Source: Erythrobacter sp. EC-HK427
GTDB lineage: Bacteria; Pseudomonadota; Alphaproteobacteria; Sphingomonadales; Sphingomonadaceae
Reading direction: 5' to 3'
Length of the DNA stretch: 64,000 bases
Assembly (NCBI RefSeq): GCF_902498745.1
Contig: NZ_LR701479.1
Coordinates: 1,430,292-1,494,291 of the forward strand
Positions 43,970-53,190 of this stretch are shown one piece after another (positions within the stretch are counted from its first letter, which is position 1; every line of letters starts with the position of its first letter). The notes below the pieces were generated by a model that was given only the letters and a program-made list of their open reading frames with translations, was not told where the DNA came from and did not search any database. Both the position numbers and the translations under genes were made by a program.

Positions 43970-45403
43970 ATGGCGCTAGCGCCCGATGTGTCCGCAAGCA
44001 CCGATCCACGGCCGGTGACCGATGACGACACGCCGCCCGTCGATGCGCCGGGCTTGCAGTATTTCGTCTTCGGACTGTTCTTCATCTTCGGCGGGATTAC
44101 CTCGCTCAACGATGTGCTGATCCCGAAGCTGCGCGAGCTCTTCACCCTGAGCTGGACCGAAGCCATGCTTATCCAGTTCTGCTTCTTTGCCGCCTATTTG
44201 CTGATCGGCATTCCCGGCGCGAAGCTGGTGAAAAAGATCGGCTATATGCGCGGCGCGGTTGCCGGTCTTGCCACCATGATCGCGGGCTGTTTGCTGTTTA
44301 TCCCGGCAAGCCAGAACGGCACGTATGTCATCTTCCTCGGCGCGCTGTTTATTCTGGCGAGCGGGGTTGTGATCGTGCAGGTGGTGGCGAACCCGCTGAT
44401 CAGTCTGCTCGGGCCGCCATCCACCACGCATAGCCGCCTGACTTTTGCGCAAGCGTTCAATTCGCTGGGCACCACGATCTTTCCCATTGTCGGCGCGGCG
44501 GTCATTCTCGGCAGCCTTGCCGAAATGAGTGCGGACGAGCTGGAAGGTGCAGCGTTGCAGGCCTATCGCGCGGCGGAAAGCCAGGCGATCTGGCAAGGCT
44601 ATCTCGGCGTTGCCGCACTGATTGCCGTTGTTGCCGCCGCGGTGTGGATGTTCCGCAACCGGCTGCCGCATGATGCGAAAATCATGGGTGATGGCGAATT
44701 TGTCTCCAACAGCCGCTATCTGATCGGGTTGGCGCTGGCTGCGCTGGGCGCGTTTCTGGCGGTGCAAGTCAATGCGTGGCTTGGCGTTGCCTTCATCCTC
44801 GCGGCACCCGTGCTGTGGCTGTATGACAATGACCTGCTGAAGCGTGCGCGCTTCAGCTACGGTGCGCTGTGCATATTCCTTTATGTCGGTGCCGAGGTGT
44901 CAATCGGGTCGGTCATCATCAACTACCTGTCCACCGAGCGCGTGCTGGGTGAACCGGAAAACGTGATCGGCTGGATGATCGGCCTGTACTGGGGCGGCGC
45001 AATGGTGGGCCGTTTCATCGGTTCGTATTTCCTGCGCGTTTTCAGCCCGGGCAAGATCCTCGCCTTCAACGCCACGGGCGCGATCCTGCTCATCATCATC
45101 TCGACAATGACGTCGGGCGAGGTGGCCGCCTACAGCCTGCTGGCCGTCGGCCTGATGAACTCGATCATGTTCCCGACCATCTTCTCGCTCGCTTGCGAAA
45201 AGCTGGGGGCGAAGGCGGCTGACGGTTCGGGGATCATCAACGTCGCGATTTTCGGCGGCGCGGTTGTCCCGCTGCTCTTCGGCGTGGTTGCCGATGCGAC
45301 GGGCGGCAATCTCTCGCTTGCGATGGCGATTCCGATCGCGTGCTACGCCATTATCGCAGGCTTCGGCATTTTCGCTCGGCGGCCCGCGACGACCATGGCC
45401 TAG
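43970..45403 (+). CDS. Sugar MFS transporter (GluP/FucP type)
   Basis: The 477-residue carrier matches the fucose/glucose-galactose proton symporter group: FVFGLFFIFGGITSLNDVLIPKLRELFTLSWTEAMLIQFCFFAAYLL at the first helices, QVVANPLISLLGPP, LTFAQAFNSLGTTIFPIVGA, and in the second half IGSVIINYLS and LMNSIMFPTIFSLACEKLG. Twelve membrane segments are visible. Placed after the GH3 beta-glucosidase, it most likely imports the released glucose. A strong terminator closes the operon. Confidence 0.9.
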   Translation: MALAPDVSASTDPRPVTDDDTPPVDAPGLQYFVFGLFFIFGGITSLNDVLIPKLRELFTLSWTEAMLIQFCFFAAYLLIGIPGAKLVKKIGYMRGAVAGLATMIAGCLLFIPASQNGTYVIFLGALFILASGVVIVQVVANPLISLLGPPSTTHSRLTFAQAFNSLGTTIFPIVGAAVILGSLAEMSADELEGAALQAYRAAESQAIWQGYLGVAALIAVVAAAVWMFRNRLPHDAKIMGDGEFVSNSRYLIGLALAALGAFLAVQVNAWLGVAFILAAPVLWLYDNDLLKRARFSYGALCIFLYVGAEVSIGSVIINYLSTERVLGEPENVIGWMIGLYWGGAMVGRFIGSYFLRVFSPGKILAFNATGAILLIIISTMTSGEVAAYSLLAVGLMNSIMFPTIFSLACEKLGAKAADGSGIINVAIFGGAVVPLLFGVVADATGGNLSLAMAIPIACYAIIAGFGIFARRPATTMA

Positions 45404-45470
45404 CAGCCGTTTTTCCGGGGGGAGGGCGGCGCGTAATTCCTTCCGCGTCGCCCCATCGCCTGAGGACACA

Positions 45471-45507
45471 AAAAGGGGCGGGAAGCTGCGTGCTTCCCGC
45501 CCCTTTT
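45471..45507. terminator. Bidirectional terminator
   Basis: A perfect 16-bp stem (AAAAGGGGCGGGAAGC with GCTTCCCGCCCCTTTT) closes a 5-base loop, with A and T runs on both sides. It lies between the convergent sugar transporter and PPC protein genes. Confidence 0.92.
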
Positions 45508-45525
45508 GCATGTGTTTTGGCGGTC

Positions 45526-46239
45526 TTAGTCGAGCGTGACCACAATCGTGTAGCTGCCCGTGGTGCCCGGTGCGTAGGAGGTCACGCCCACCAGATAGAC
45601 CCCGTCCGAGGTCAGCATCTGCTGGATGCGCGAATTGGTGCCTTCGCCGCCATCATCATCCTCGACCAGCGGCTGCCCCCCGGAGGTGAGTAGCACCGCG
45701 AAGGTATCGAAGGTGTCAGACGTCAGCTCCACAGTCACCTGCTGGCCGGCCTGCGCGGTGAAGGGGTGGAGCTCGAAATACTTGCCATCGTCCAGCAGCT
45801 GCGATGCGGTGGTCAGCGCGGCGGTGGTATCGACAACGATCTGCGGCGGAACTGCCGGACGGGTGGCTGCCGTCAGGGCATAGCCGCCAGTCTCGCCTTC
45901 CCAATAGCTGCTGACTTCAATGGTGTAGGTGCCGCTGGCGGGCAGACGGCGCATGATCCGCGCATCGAGCGTTGCGGCATCCGCATCATCATTCTCGACC
46001 CGGAACCCGTCGGGGCCGCGCACGGTGAGGTGGGCGTCGAATGCGGTAGACGAAAGCGAAGCCTCCAGCGTTTCGCCCTCGCTCGCTTCAAAGGTGTAGG
46101 TGTCGGTATGGCTGCCCGTCCAGTTCACTGTGTCGCGTGCCGTAAGCTCTCCCGTTTCCGAGATCGCGACCTGCGCGGCGGCGGGGACGCTCGCCATGGC
46201 AGCGAGCGCGACTAGCGGAAGCGCGCCGAATTTGGTCAT
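45526..46239 (-). CDS. Secreted protein with two PPC-like domains
   Basis: The 237-residue product has a signal peptide (about 1-23, MTKFGALPLVALAAMASVPAAAQ) and two bacterial pre-peptidase C-terminal (PPC)-like beta-sandwich domains. The first is at about 30-125 (DTYTFEASEGETLEASLSSTAFDAHLTVRGPDG, LPASGTYTIEVSSYWEGETGGYAL), the second at about 150-237 (HPFTAQAGQQVTVELTSDTFDTFAVLL, GVYLVGVTSYAPGTTGSYTIVV). There is no catalytic domain. I use ATG 46239, 10 bases after AGAGGA; ATG 46245 is possible. It follows the caspase-like gene, whose own PPC domains it resembles, suggesting a partner or decoy role. Confidence 0.8.
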   Translation of the reverse strand: MTKFGALPLVALAAMASVPAAAQVAISETGELTARDTVNWTGSHTDTYTFEASEGETLEASLSSTAFDAHLTVRGPDGFRVENDDADAATLDARIMRRLPASGTYTIEVSSYWEGETGGYALTAATRPAVPPQIVVDTTAALTTASQLLDDGKYFELHPFTAQAGQQVTVELTSDTFDTFAVLLTSGGQPLVEDDDGGEGTNSRIQQMLTSDGVYLVGVTSYAPGTTGSYTIVVTLD

Positions 46240-46333
46240 ATGCATCAATTCCTCTTGCGATAGGCGTGTTCGATGCCGCTCACCATGGACGAACCCTATG
46301 GCAATGCAACGGCTGTTTGTGGTGGCGCGCGCC

Positions 46334-47944
46334 TTAGTTGGCGCGTGCGACCTGCCGGTTGTCCGCGCTGCCGAGATTCATCAGCACCTGCTGGTGCGGC
46401 ATCCCGTCTCCGCCGCGGTCGACCACGATGTTCTGCCAGCCGGGCGTCTGCATATCGCGGAAATCCTCGGCATCAGTACCCAGCGGTTCTTCCAGCACCA
46501 TGCGGTAGAATTCGCGGCGCATATATTCGGACAGCTCGCCCGCCTCGATAGCGCGGTCGCCATTCATGTCGGCAGAGCCTTCCATCGCGGCGCGGAAGAT
46601 GTGGCTGATATAGCCGCCCGCCTTCTCGCCCTCGGCCACCAGGCTCAGCACGTCTTCATCGCTGCTGAAAATGCCCATGCGGTTGTCGGCGTTGCGGATG
46701 ACGTTATCGAACCCGCCGGCAAAGCAGGCATCGATCACCAACAGGGTGCGGGCATCAATGCCTTCCATCATCGCGGCGAGTTCGTAATCGAACAGTGCGG
46801 CATCGAACAACTCGATCGTTTCCGCGCTGCCATCGCGTTCGGTGGTCATGTTCTCCACCTTCTCGCCATGGCCGGAGAAGAAGATCAGCAGCAGATCGTC
46901 ATCGCCCATGGCCTGAGTGATGTCGGTCAGTGCGGACTGGAAATTGGCGCGGGTTGCCTGCGCGTTCACCAGCGTCACGCTTTCGGGTGCGAGCATTCCG
47001 GTTTCGCGCAAAGCATCGGTGACGCGGGTCGCATCTTCATCGGTGCGGTTGAGCGGGCTGATCCGCTGGTAATCCGCCACGCCGACCGACAGCGCGAAAA
47101 CGCGGGCATTGCCGCTGGCGGGGCGCACGGTGCGCACGCCTGCATCGGCCTCGCGGATGGTCAGCGAATAGCCGCCCTGCTCGCCCGGAGAGTAGCTGCT
47201 GGCGGCGATGGTGTACGTGCCGTCTACGGGCAGGGTGATCGACAGGCGGCTGTCAGTGCCTTCGCTGGCGCGGAAGTCGTCGTTCCGTTCCTCGGTGCCG
47301 TTGGGCAGGTAAACCGAGAGCATGGTATCGATCGCGTCCGAGCCGAGATCGAACGTCACCCGCTCACCCGCGCGGCCGGTGTAGGCGTAGTAATCGACAA
47401 AGGCGCCATCGAAGCTGGTATCATCGCTGGCGGTCAGCATTCCGGTGGTGGTTTCACCAAACGCGACGGGCCGCGCACTGTCGCCCGCCGGATTGGCCAT
47501 ATCCAACGCGGCGATGCGGTAAGCCCCGCTGCCGCTATTGTTATAGGCCGACACCGTGAGCGTGTAGGTGCCATCGGCAGGTAGCACGGTTTCGATCATG
47601 CTGTTCAGAGTCTGCGCGCCCGGCGCATCGTCATTCTCGGCAGAGAAGTTGCCCGGCCCGGTCATCCGCAGCACGGTGTCGAACCGGTCGGAGGCGAGCG
47701 AGATGCGCACGCGCTGCCCCGCGCGGCCTTCCATCGTCAGCGTTTCGTTGCGAGCAGAAAGACGTCCATCAACGCCCTCGCCAATGACGAGACGGCCCGT
47801 CGCGCTGGAGCGGGCAGCGGGCTTGCGTTCCTGCTCTTGCATGGACTGCTGCGCTGCCGCGCTCTGGTTGAACTGGGCAGCGGCGGGTGTGACGGTCAAT
47901 ATCGCGGCCAATGCGGCAGCGGACAGAAGCATCGTCTTGGTCAT
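46334..47944 (-). CDS. Secreted caspase-like protease with PPC domains and EF-hand
   Basis: The 536-residue protein starts at ATG 47944 after AGGGGGA. A signal peptide (about 1-24) is followed by two PPC-like domains (about 55-150 and 165-275) and a peptidase C14 caspase-like domain from about 285. The catalytic His359 lies in IFFSGHGEKV and Cys407 in LLVIDACFAGGF. Near the C-terminus, DMNGDRAIEAGE (about 459-470) fits a canonical EF-hand calcium loop. It is thus an exported orthocaspase, probably periplasmic or extracellular and possibly calcium-activated; preference for basic P1 residues would be expected from the family. No immunity or substrate gene is evident beyond the downstream PPC protein. 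Confidence 0.87.
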   Translation of the reverse strand: MTKTMLLSAAALAAILTVTPAAAQFNQSAAAQQSMQEQERKPAARSSATGRLVIGEGVDGRLSARNETLTMEGRAGQRVRISLASDRFDTVLRMTGPGNFSAENDDAPGAQTLNSMIETVLPADGTYTLTVSAYNNSGSGAYRIAALDMANPAGDSARPVAFGETTTGMLTASDDTSFDGAFVDYYAYTGRAGERVTFDLGSDAIDTMLSVYLPNGTEERNDDFRASEGTDSRLSITLPVDGTYTIAASSYSPGEQGGYSLTIREADAGVRTVRPASGNARVFALSVGVADYQRISPLNRTDEDATRVTDALRETGMLAPESVTLVNAQATRANFQSALTDITQAMGDDDLLLIFFSGHGEKVENMTTERDGSAETIELFDAALFDYELAAMMEGIDARTLLVIDACFAGGFDNVIRNADNRMGIFSSDEDVLSLVAEGEKAGGYISHIFRAAMEGSADMNGDRAIEAGELSEYMRREFYRMVLEEPLGTDAEDFRDMQTPGWQNIVVDRGGDGMPHQQVLMNLGSADNRQVARAN

Positions 47945-47996
47945 TGGAAATCCCCCTGTAAGCAAAAAGCCGTTCACCCCTAAGGCATGAAAGCTG

Positions 47997-48041
47997 AATA
48001 AAAGCCGTACAAAACCCACCGTACACGCATACTTGTACGGC
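47997..48041 (-). terminator. Hairpin between gcvPB and caspase gene
   Basis: On the minus strand a perfect 9-bp stem (GCCGTACAA with TTGTACGGC, 20-base loop) is followed by TTTTATT, so it may end the gcv transcript. A competing shorter hairpin, CCGTACA with TGTACGG, forms from the same left arm. The CCGTACA element occurs three times and could instead be an operator for the caspase gene. Confidence 0.5.
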
Positions 48042-48056
48042 GATATACCTATCGGA

Positions 48057-49628
48057 CTATGTCTCGTCCGGCGCGCTCCAAGTCAATCGCGGATTGCGCG
48101 CGGCTTGCGCCTCGTCAAGCCGGGCGCGCGGAGCGTGGTGCGGAGCCGACTTCAGCGCTGCATCGCCCGCCTTGGCCCGCTCCGCCAGCGAGCGCATTGC
48201 CATGATGAACTGGTCGATGCCCGATTTCGCCTCCGTCTCGGTCGGCTCCACCAGCATCGCGCCGTGGACGACGAGTGGGAAATACACCGTCATCGGGTGG
48301 AAGCCTTCATCGATCAGCCCCTTGGCCAGATCGAGCGTCGAGAAGCCCTCGGCAAAGCCCGCATCGCTGAACAGCGCTTCGTGCATACACGGCCCGCTGG
48401 CGGCAAACGGCGCGTCGAGATCGCTTTCGAGTTGCCGCAGGATGTAATTGGCGTTGAGCACCGCATCGCCTGCCGCTTGCCGCAATCCGTCCGCGCCGTG
48501 ACTGAGGATGTAGGTAAGCGCGCGGGTGAACATCCCCATCTGCCCGTGGAAAGCGGTCATCCGGCCAAAGGCCTGCACATGATCGTATTCCTGGGCGTTC
48601 TCTTCCTCGACCAGATGGACATAGCCATCCGCCGTCTTTGCGGTGAAGGGCAGCGGGCCAAAAGGCGAGAGCGCTTCGGACAGCACCACCGGGCCAGAGC
48701 CGGGGCCGCCGCCGCCATGCGGGGTGGAGAAGGTCTTGTGCAGATTGATATGCATCGCATCCACGCCCAGATCGCCCGGCTTCACCCGGCCCATGATCGC
48801 GTTGAAATTCGCCCCGTCGCAATAGACGAACCCGCCTGCCGCGTGCACCGCGTCCGAGATTTCTTTCAGATCGCGTTCGAACAACCCGCAGGTGTTGGGA
48901 TTGGTAATCATCACCGCTGCCACATCGGGGCCGAGGCGAGCCTTGAGCGCTTCGAGGTCAACACGGCCTTCTGCAGTCGCCGGAATATCCTCCGTGCTGT
49001 AGCCCGCAAAGGCGGCGGTCGCCGGATTGGTGCCGTGCGCGCTCTCGGGCACCAGCACCACTTTGCGCGCATCGCCGCGCGCTTCCAGCGCAGCGCGGAT
49101 GCACAGGATACCGCACAATTCGCCATGCGCGCCCGCCTTCGGGCTCATCGCGACGCCGTGCATTCCGGTGAGGGTGATGAGCCAGTGCGCCAGCTCGTTC
49201 ATCACGCCCAACGCGCCTTGCACCGTGTCGGTGGGCTGCATCGGGTGGACATCAGCGAAACCGGGCATCCGCGCGACCTTCTCGTTAAGGCGCGGATTGT
49301 GCTTCATCGTGCAGCTGCCGAGCGGGAAGAAGCCGAGATCAATCCCGTAATTCTGGCGGCTGAGGCGCGTGTAGTGGCGCACCGTCTGCGGCTCGGAGAG
49401 TCCGGGCAGGCCAATCGCATCCTTGCGGGCAAACGCGCCGAGGCGGCTCGGCAGATCGGTCGGCGTTTCGGGCAGATCCACACCGCAAATATCGGCGCCG
49501 CCGCTTTCGAAAATCAGCGGCTCTTCCAGCATCAGCGCCTTGTTGCCGGTGACGGTGGGGTGCGCGCTGCCATCGCTGGCAACAGGCGTGCCGGGCTTCC
49601 ACCCGCTCTGGTTGATCGGCTTGTTCAT
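48057..49628 (-). CDS. gcvPB: Glycine dehydrogenase (decarboxylating) subunit 2
   Basis: The 523-residue product is the PLP-binding half of the split P-protein of the glycine cleavage system, which decarboxylates glycine and passes aminomethyl to lipoyl GcvH. The PLP lysine motif [23 protein letters not shown] and [11 protein letters not shown] are present, and [17 protein letters not shown] residues lie near the N-terminus. Its ATG overlaps the gcvPA stop (ATGA). It is the last gene of the riboswitch-controlled gcv operon. Confidence 0.96.
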   Translation of the reverse strand: MNKPINQSGWKPGTPVASDGSAHPTVTGNKALMLEEPLIFESGGADICGVDLPETPTDLPSRLGAFARKDAIGLPGLSEPQTVRHYTRLSRQNYGIDLGFFPLGSCTMKHNPRLNEKVARMPGFADVHPMQPTDTVQGALGVMNELAHWLITLTGMHGVAMSPKAGAHGELCGILCIRAALEARGDARKVVLVPESAHGTNPATAAFAGYSTEDIPATAEGRVDLEALKARLGPDVAAVMITNPNTCGLFERDLKEISDAVHAAGGFVYCDGANFNAIMGRVKPGDLGVDAMHINLHKTFSTPHGGGGPGSGPVVLSEALSPFGPLPFTAKTADGYVHLVEEENAQEYDHVQAFGRMTAFHGQMGMFTRALTYILSHGADGLRQAAGDAVLNANYILRQLESDLDAPFAASGPCMHEALFSDAGFAEGFSTLDLAKGLIDEGFHPMTVYFPLVVHGAMLVEPTETEAKSGIDQFIMAMRSLAERAKAGDAALKSAPHHAPRARLDEAQAARNPRLTWSAPDET

Positions 49629-50980
49629 GACAGCATCTCCTCAAGCGCGGCGGCAAGGGTTTCGATATCCTCCAGCGTGGTCGTCTCGGTCACCGCGACC
49701 AGCAGGCCGCGCGCATCACCATCGGGGAAGAGCCGCGCGAGCGAGACACCGGCGAGGATGTTCTGTGCGGCGAGATCACGTACGATCTGCCGTGCGTCGC
49801 CCTCCACAAGCAGGGTAAATTCGTTGAAGAATTGCGCGTTCAGCACGGTAACGCCGGGCACCTTGGCCAGACGATCCGCCGCGATGCAGGCGAGGCGGTG
49901 GTTTTCTGCCGCAAGGCCGGTCAGCCCCTTTTCGCCCAGCAGCGTCATGTGGATCGAGAAGGCCAGCGCGCACAGCCCGCTATTGGTGCAGATGTTGGAC
50001 GTGGCTTTCTCGCGGCGGATGTGTTGCTCGCGGGTGGAGAGCGTCAGCACGAAGCCACGTTTGCCATTGGCGTCCACCGTCTCGCCGCACAGCCGCCCCG
50101 GCATCTGCCGCACCAGCTTGGGATCGGTGATAGCGAAGAGGCCGAGATACGGCCCGCCAAATTGCAGGCCCACACCAATCGACTGGCCTTCGCCCACGAC
50201 AATATCCGCGCCGAGATGACCGGGAGCCTCCAGCGCACCCAGCGCCACCGGCTCGGTGTTCACGACAATCAGCTTCGCGCCATGTGCGTGGGCGGCGTCG
50301 GCGATCTTCTGCAAATCGGGAATGCGGCCCAGAATATCGGGGTACTGCACCACAACGCTGGCGGTGTTGGCATCGATGCGCGCGATCAGCCCGTCATCGT
50401 CGGGCAGGGCCGTCAAGCTGACGCTGGCTCCGGCAATCTCGTCCTCGGTGAACTTGGCCATCGTCCGCACGACTTCGGCGTAATGCGGATGCAGCGCGCC
50501 GGAGAGGACGTGGCGCTTCTTGCGCGTCACGCGCGCCGCCATGGCGACGGCTTCCCAGCACGCTGTCGAGCCGTCATACATCGAAGCATTGGCCACCGCA
50601 CAGCCATAGAGCCGCGCCACCTGCGTCTGGAATTCGAACAGGATTTGCAGCGTGCCCTGCGCGATTTCCGGCTGGTAGGGCGTGTAGGCGGTCAGGAACT
50701 CGCCGCGCTGGATCAGGTGATCGACCGTGGCGGGAACGTGATGCTTATACGCGCCTGCCCCCAAAAAGAACGCCGCATCGGATGCCGCAAGGTTTTGCCC
50801 GGCGAGGCGGCGCATATGCTTTTCAACCGCCATCTCGCTGGCATGGAGCGGCAGGCCAGTGATGGGGCCTTCGAGATAGAGATCGGACGGCACATCGCTG
50901 AACAGCGCATCGACGCTGGGGGCGCCAATGACGCTGAGCATTTCCGTGCGGTCGGCTTCGGTAAGGGGGAGGTAGCGCAT
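49625..50980 (-). CDS. gcvPA: Glycine dehydrogenase (decarboxylating) subunit 1
   Basis: The 451-residue product is the N-terminal half of the split P-protein and forms the heterotetramer with GcvPB. It opens [30 protein letters not shown] and contains [39 protein letters not shown] and the [12 protein letters not shown] stretch typical of the subunit. It lacks the PLP lysine, as expected. It is separated from gcvH by a 144-base gap that holds palindromic repeats. Confidence 0.96.
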   Translation of the reverse strand: MRYLPLTEADRTEMLSVIGAPSVDALFSDVPSDLYLEGPITGLPLHASEMAVEKHMRRLAGQNLAASDAAFFLGAGAYKHHVPATVDHLIQRGEFLTAYTPYQPEIAQGTLQILFEFQTQVARLYGCAVANASMYDGSTACWEAVAMAARVTRKKRHVLSGALHPHYAEVVRTMAKFTEDEIAGASVSLTALPDDDGLIARIDANTASVVVQYPDILGRIPDLQKIADAAHAHGAKLIVVNTEPVALGALEAPGHLGADIVVGEGQSIGVGLQFGGPYLGLFAITDPKLVRQMPGRLCGETVDANGKRGFVLTLSTREQHIRREKATSNICTNSGLCALAFSIHMTLLGEKGLTGLAAENHRLACIAADRLAKVPGVTVLNAQFFNEFTLLVEGDARQIVRDLAAQNILAGVSLARLFPDGDARGLLVAVTETTTLEDIETLAAALEEMLS

Positions 50981-50998
50981 ATTTTCCTGTTCCTAATC

Positions 50999-51117
50999 CC
51001 CCTCCCGCCTGCGGGAGGGGCAGCGAGACTTGGCAGCTTGCTGCCTAGTCGCAGCGGGGTAGGTTTCGAACGCCTGTGGACTGGCCCACCCCCAACCCCT
51101 CCCGCGAGCGGGAGGGG
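50999..51117. repeat. Composite palindromic intergenic repeat
   Basis: The palindrome CCCCTCCCGC-NN-GCGGGAGGGG occurs twice, at 50999-51020 and 51096-51117. Between the copies lies an imperfect inverted repeat around GGCAGCTTGCTGCC. The whole unit fills the gap between gcvH and gcvPA and looks like a REP/MITE-type mobile intergenic element. It is inside an operon, so it would be transcribed and fold strongly. Confidence 0.75.
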
Positions 51118-51124
51118 AGATTCA

Positions 51125-51496
51125 TCACAACCCGTCGCAGAACGCCTTGTAGGCGGCGGCGTCCATCAGGCCTTCCAGCTCGCTTTTGTCGGCGACGGTC
51201 ATTTTGAAGAACCAGCCTTCGTCTTCGGGCGAGGAATTGACGAGTTCGGGATCGGCTTCCAGCGCCCCGTTGCCTTCCAGTACTTCGCCCGAAATCGGCG
51301 CGTAGACGTCGCTGGCGGCCTTCACGCTCTCAACTACTGCGGCTTCCGCCCCCTTTTCCAGCGCGGTGCCGGTTTGCGGGACTTCGACGAACACCACATC
51401 GCCCAGCTGTTCCTGCGCGTAATCGGTAATGCCGATGGTTGCCGCTTCGCCGTCGACTTCGATCCACTCATGCTCTTCGGTAAAGTAACGTGCCAT
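51125..51496 (-). CDS. gcvH: Glycine cleavage system H protein
   Basis: The 123-residue lipoyl carrier shuttles the aminomethyl group between P, T and L proteins. The lipoylation site is Lys59 in [17 protein letters not shown]. The N-terminus [39 protein letters not shown] is standard. It starts 3 bases after the gcvT stop. Confidence 0.97.
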   Translation of the reverse strand: MARYFTEEHEWIEVDGEAATIGITDYAQEQLGDVVFVEVPQTGTALEKGAEAAVVESVKAASDVYAPISGEVLEGNGALEADPELVNSSPEDEGWFFKMTVADKSELEGLMDAAAYKAFCDGL

Positions 51497-51499
51497 GCC

Positions 51500-52642
51500 T
51501 CAGGCTCCTTTGCGGTGATATTTGTGCGGGACGAAGGGAAGGGTGGTGACAGTGGCGGGCAGGCGTTTGCCGCGCACCTCCACTTCGAGTGTGGTGCCGG
51601 GCGCGGTGTGCGCCGTGTCGATATAGGCCATCGCGACCGGATGGCCGAGCGTGGGCGAGAAGCCGCCGCTTGTCAGCGTGCCGACCTTCGCGGCTGCTGC
51701 AAAAACCTCGGCCCCTTCGCGGGCAGGCAGGCGGCCTTCGAGCGAGAGGCCAACGCGCATCTGCGCGCAACCGCCCTCTGCAAGGCGTTCCATGCAGGTC
51801 TGGTAGCCGAAATAGCCGCCGGTTTCGCGGCGCGCTTTGGACACGGCGAAGGCGAGGCCCGCGCTGACCGGGTCGGTCTCCAGCGATAGATCATGCCCGT
51901 ATAGCGGCAGCCCTGCCTCCAGCCGGAGCGAATCGCGCGCGCCAAGGCCCGCAGGCTGCACCCGCTCGTCTGCCACCAGTGCATTCGCGAGCCTTTCCGC
52001 GTCGCCTTCCGGCAGCGCGATTTCGAACCCGTCCTCGCCGGTATAGCCCGCGCGGCTTATCCACAGATCGATGCCGTCCCACGTAAACGCCGCGGCGGTC
52101 ATAAAGGACAGTTCGTCGACGCCGGGGATCAGGCTTTCGAGCACCTCGGCCGCCTTCGGCCCCTGCAAAGCGAGCAGCGCGAAGTCTTCATAGTGGGTGA
52201 GCGTAATTGCATCGGGCAGATGTTCGCGCAAATGGGCGATGTCATCCCACTTGCACGCGCCGTTCACCACCAGCGCCAGCCGCTCGCCCGCGTGGGTCAC
52301 GATCAGATCGTCGATAATCCCGCCACCCTCGGTCAGCAGCAGCGTGTAGCGCATCTTGCCTTCGCCGAGATTGGCGATGGCACCGGGGACGAGCTTTTCC
52401 AGCTCATGCGCGGCATTCTCTCCGCTGATGGCGAGCTGGCCCATATGCGAGACGTCGAACAGGCTGGCGGAGGTGCGCGTCCAGTTGTGCTCGGCCACTA
52501 TCCCGCCGTGTTCGCCGTTATACTGGATCGGCATTTCATAGCCCGCAAAGGGCACCATCCGTGCCCCCTGCGCGCGGTGCCAGGCGTCCAGCGGCAGCTT
52601 TTCGGGAGGCTGCTCTTCGAATTCGGGTTCGCTATCGCTCAT
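51500..52642 (-). CDS. gcvT: Glycine cleavage system T protein (aminomethyltransferase)
   Basis: The 380-residue enzyme transfers the methylene group from GcvH to tetrahydrofolate and releases ammonia. Family stretches include MVPFAGYEMPIQYNGEHGGIVAEHNWTRTSASLFDVSHMG (about 30-68), RAGYTGEDGFEIALP and LRLEAGLPLYGHDL. I use ATG 52642, with GGAAG upstream, rather than 52678. A short N-terminal acidic extension precedes the usual start. It is the first gene after the glycine riboswitch, and with folD in the window it links glycine to one-carbon metabolism. Confidence 0.96.
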   Translation of the reverse strand: MSDSEPEFEEQPPEKLPLDAWHRAQGARMVPFAGYEMPIQYNGEHGGIVAEHNWTRTSASLFDVSHMGQLAISGENAAHELEKLVPGAIANLGEGKMRYTLLLTEGGGIIDDLIVTHAGERLALVVNGACKWDDIAHLREHLPDAITLTHYEDFALLALQGPKAAEVLESLIPGVDELSFMTAAAFTWDGIDLWISRAGYTGEDGFEIALPEGDAERLANALVADERVQPAGLGARDSLRLEAGLPLYGHDLSLETDPVSAGLAFAVSKARRETGGYFGYQTCMERLAEGGCAQMRVGLSLEGRLPAREGAEVFAAAAKVGTLTSGGFSPTLGHPVAMAYIDTAHTAPGTTLEVEVRGKRLPATVTTLPFVPHKYHRKGA

Positions 52643-52694
52643 CAAGACTTCCGGCACGGATAGGCGACGCCCGGACACCGGACGCCTTCACCAT

Positions 52695-52890
52695 GCCCCC
52701 TCTGTCTTGGATACCTGAGAGATTCCGGCGCGCTTTGCAGAGCGAACCTTACTCCTTCGGTGGCATCGCCCGCGTGGGGCGCTGCGCTTTCCAGAGTGCC
52801 TGTGCCAGCCGCGCGGTCCCTGTGACCTGAGAGTTTCCGGGGCGGTTGCTCCTTCGGTGCCTTTGCATCGCGCAAAAGCTCTCCCGCGCA
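52695..52890 (-). ncRNA. Tandem glycine riboswitch
   Basis: On the minus strand two related aptamers follow each other. The first (about 52815-52890) has GGGAGAGC, GCACCGAAGGAGCAA and GGAAACTCTCAGGTCACAGGGACCG. The second (about 52695-52800) has ACTCTGGAAAGC, GCCACCGAAGGAGTAAG and GGAATCTCTCAGGTATCCAAGACAGAGGG. The CCGAAGGAG and CTCTCAGG elements are diagnostic. About 50 bases separate it from the gcvT ATG. In this class glycine normally turns on the gcv operon. Confidence 0.93.
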
Positions 52891-53098
52891 GCTGCCGAAC
52901 GAAGAATCGTTCACCAGACGCAGCTGGCTCTGCGGGAAAGCGCCCGCCCGGTCAATCGGGAATGCTGCATTGCACAGCAGGTTTCCACCGGTGCGGCGAA
53001 TTTGATATCGAACAACCGGCCTCGAGCAGCGAAGCGGTAGGCTAGATTAAAGGCCACTGGCATCAAGCAGCGAAGCGGTGGGCCAGAAAAGGCGCCGC
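52891..53098. other. Spacer between riboswitch and tRNA-Ser
   Basis: No gene is supported. The sequence contains two copies of an AGCAGCGAAGCGGT element (near 53026 and 53069) in a region that must hold the gcv promoter toward its left end. No clear -35/-10 pair was assigned. Confidence 0.4.
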
Positions 53099-53190
53099 TG
53101 GCGGAGACGGAGGGATTCGAACCCTCGATACCCCGATAGAGGTATGGTTCCTTAGCAGGGAACTGGTTTCAGCCACTCACCCACGTCTCC
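53099..53190 (-). tRNA. tRNA-Ser (anticodon GCU)
   Basis: Read on the minus strand it folds as a class II tRNA: acceptor GGAGACG with CGTCTCC, D arm, anticodon stem GTTCC with GGAAC around loop CTGCTAA (anticodon GCT), a long variable arm typical of serine (ATACC...GGTAT), T arm GAGGG-TTCGAAT-CCCTC, and an encoded CCA end at 53099-53101. It reads AGC and AGU codons. Confidence 0.95.

Noticed and set aside
41115-44009. A 964-codon frame antisense to the GH3 gene
   Set aside because: Same reason; the plus strand encodes a clear GH3 enzyme with catalytic motifs and an operator.
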